From NCBI GenBank assembly GCA_000585015.1, contig JFAX01000008.1:44362-77877 (forward strand): 33,516 nucleotides of DNA, in the 5' to 3' direction. Both the position numbers and the translations under genes were made by a program. The notes under the pieces are model-generated. The model was given only the letters and a program-made list of their open reading frames with translations, did no database searches and was not told the origin of the DNA. Numbering within the stretch: the first letter of the stretch is position 1; each line of letters opens with the position of its first letter. Below, piece by piece: positions 33,147 through 33,516 of this stretch. This DNA comes from Candidatus Accumulibacter adjunctus. GTDB lineage: Bacteria > Pseudomonadota > Gammaproteobacteria > Burkholderiales > Rhodocyclaceae.

Positions 33147-33516
33147 ACGACACGATGATCCTGCGCGGCGGCGACGGTCCGGCGCGCGATACCCGCCTGG
33201 TACTCGGGCTCCTCGAACGGATCAGCGGCGGCATGCTGGAGATTCGGCTGCCCGACGGCTCGAGCCGCCTGTTCGGCTCGGGCGAGCACGGCGTCAGCCT
33301 GCAGGTCCATGACGAAGCACTGTTCGACCAGGTGCTGGCGCGTGGCGACATCGGGCTGGCCGAGGCCTATCTCGACGGTCGCTGGGATTCGCCCGACCTC
33401 AGCGGACTGCTGGCGCTGCTGGCGCGCAACCGGGACGTGCTGCGGCAAGCCGTCTATGGTTCGTGGCGCAACCTGCTCGCGGCGCGCTGTCGCCACTGGC
33501 TGAACCGCAACAGCCG
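33143..33516 (+). CDS. cyclopropane-fatty-acyl-phospholipid synthase family protein (5' part)
   Basis: The frame from GTG 33143-33145 (GTGA overlap with the DUF1365 stop) is open to the window end and gives about 124 residues. GDIGLAEAYLDGRWDSPDLSGLLALLARN is the conserved N-terminal-domain signature of Cfa-type enzymes, which transfer a methylene or methyl group from SAM to double bonds of phospholipid acyl chains. The catalytic SAM domain lies beyond the window. In the Cfa family some members make cyclopropanes and others branched or furan precursors, and the fragment does not decide which. Confidence 0.85.
   Translation, partial: MNDTMILRGGDGPARDTRLVLGLLERISGGMLEIRLPDGSSRLFGSGEHGVSLQVHDEALFDQVLARGDIGLAEAYLDGRWDSPDLSGLLALLARNRDVLRQAVYGSWRNLLAARCRHWLNRNS

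Overview
The window is high-GC DNA from a Gram-negative bacterium. Gene content and gene order (thyA-folA, mog-darP beside pmbA, a DUF721/DciA gene, a TakP-like TRAP system, a TetR-adaptor-RND operon, a B12-dependent MerR regulator in front of folE2) fit a betaproteobacterium, most likely Rhodocyclales close to Candidatus Accumulibacter or Dechloromonas. That placement is recognition, not a search result. No rRNA, tRNA, CRISPR array or intact insertion sequence was seen.

Positions 1-6.4 kb are housekeeping: the end of a small membrane protein, dciA, folA, thyA (divergent from a PilZ-like protein), mog, darP and pmbA. Positions 6.4-9.8 kb hold a complete TRAP transporter in an unusual layout. 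The binding protein is on + and ends at a strong hairpin terminator; the two permease genes are on - and converge on it. Positions 10.2-17.1 kb are transport: an ArsB/NhaD-type permease overlapping a CBS-domain gene, then a TetR/adaptor/RND operon whose stops and starts overlap and whose promoter has a clear -35, -10 and palindromic operator.

Positions 17.2-19.6 kb are accessory and decaying. Two toxin-antitoxin modules (VapBC, MntA/HepT) sit about 1 kb apart. In both the antitoxin reads intact and the toxin carries a one-base deletion. HepT also has Cys where the family motif has the Tyr that MntA modifies. Positions 19.6-24.2 kb encode a four-PAS histidine kinase and a membrane-bound hybrid kinase, separated by a gap with a 19-bp inverted repeat. 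A 5'-truncated, frameshifted maf remnant follows. Positions 24.7-27.9 kb encode a Tat-lipoprotein flavin amine oxidase next to a multi-TM aminopropyltransferase (spermidine-synthase fold). Positions 28.1-29.2 kb hold a Uma2 nuclease and a fragment of an AAA/DUF4143 ATPase.

The most interesting part is the right end, 29.2-33.5 kb. A LitR/CarH-like MerR regulator with a cobalamin-binding domain is divergent from folE2, a COG2907 flavoprotein, DUF1365 and a cyclopropane-fatty-acid-synthase-family gene cut by the window end. The intergenic region carries three tandem 11-bp direct repeats covering the -35 of the folE2 promoter, and a second partial array downstream of its -10. This is the geometry expected of an operator for a CarH-type B12 photoreceptor. 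The regulator keeps the W-x9-EH and E-x-H-x-x-G cobalamin motifs but has Glu where CarH has the His that caps cobalt after light. The region therefore looks like a B12/light-responsive switch controlling membrane-lipid modification plus pterin synthesis.
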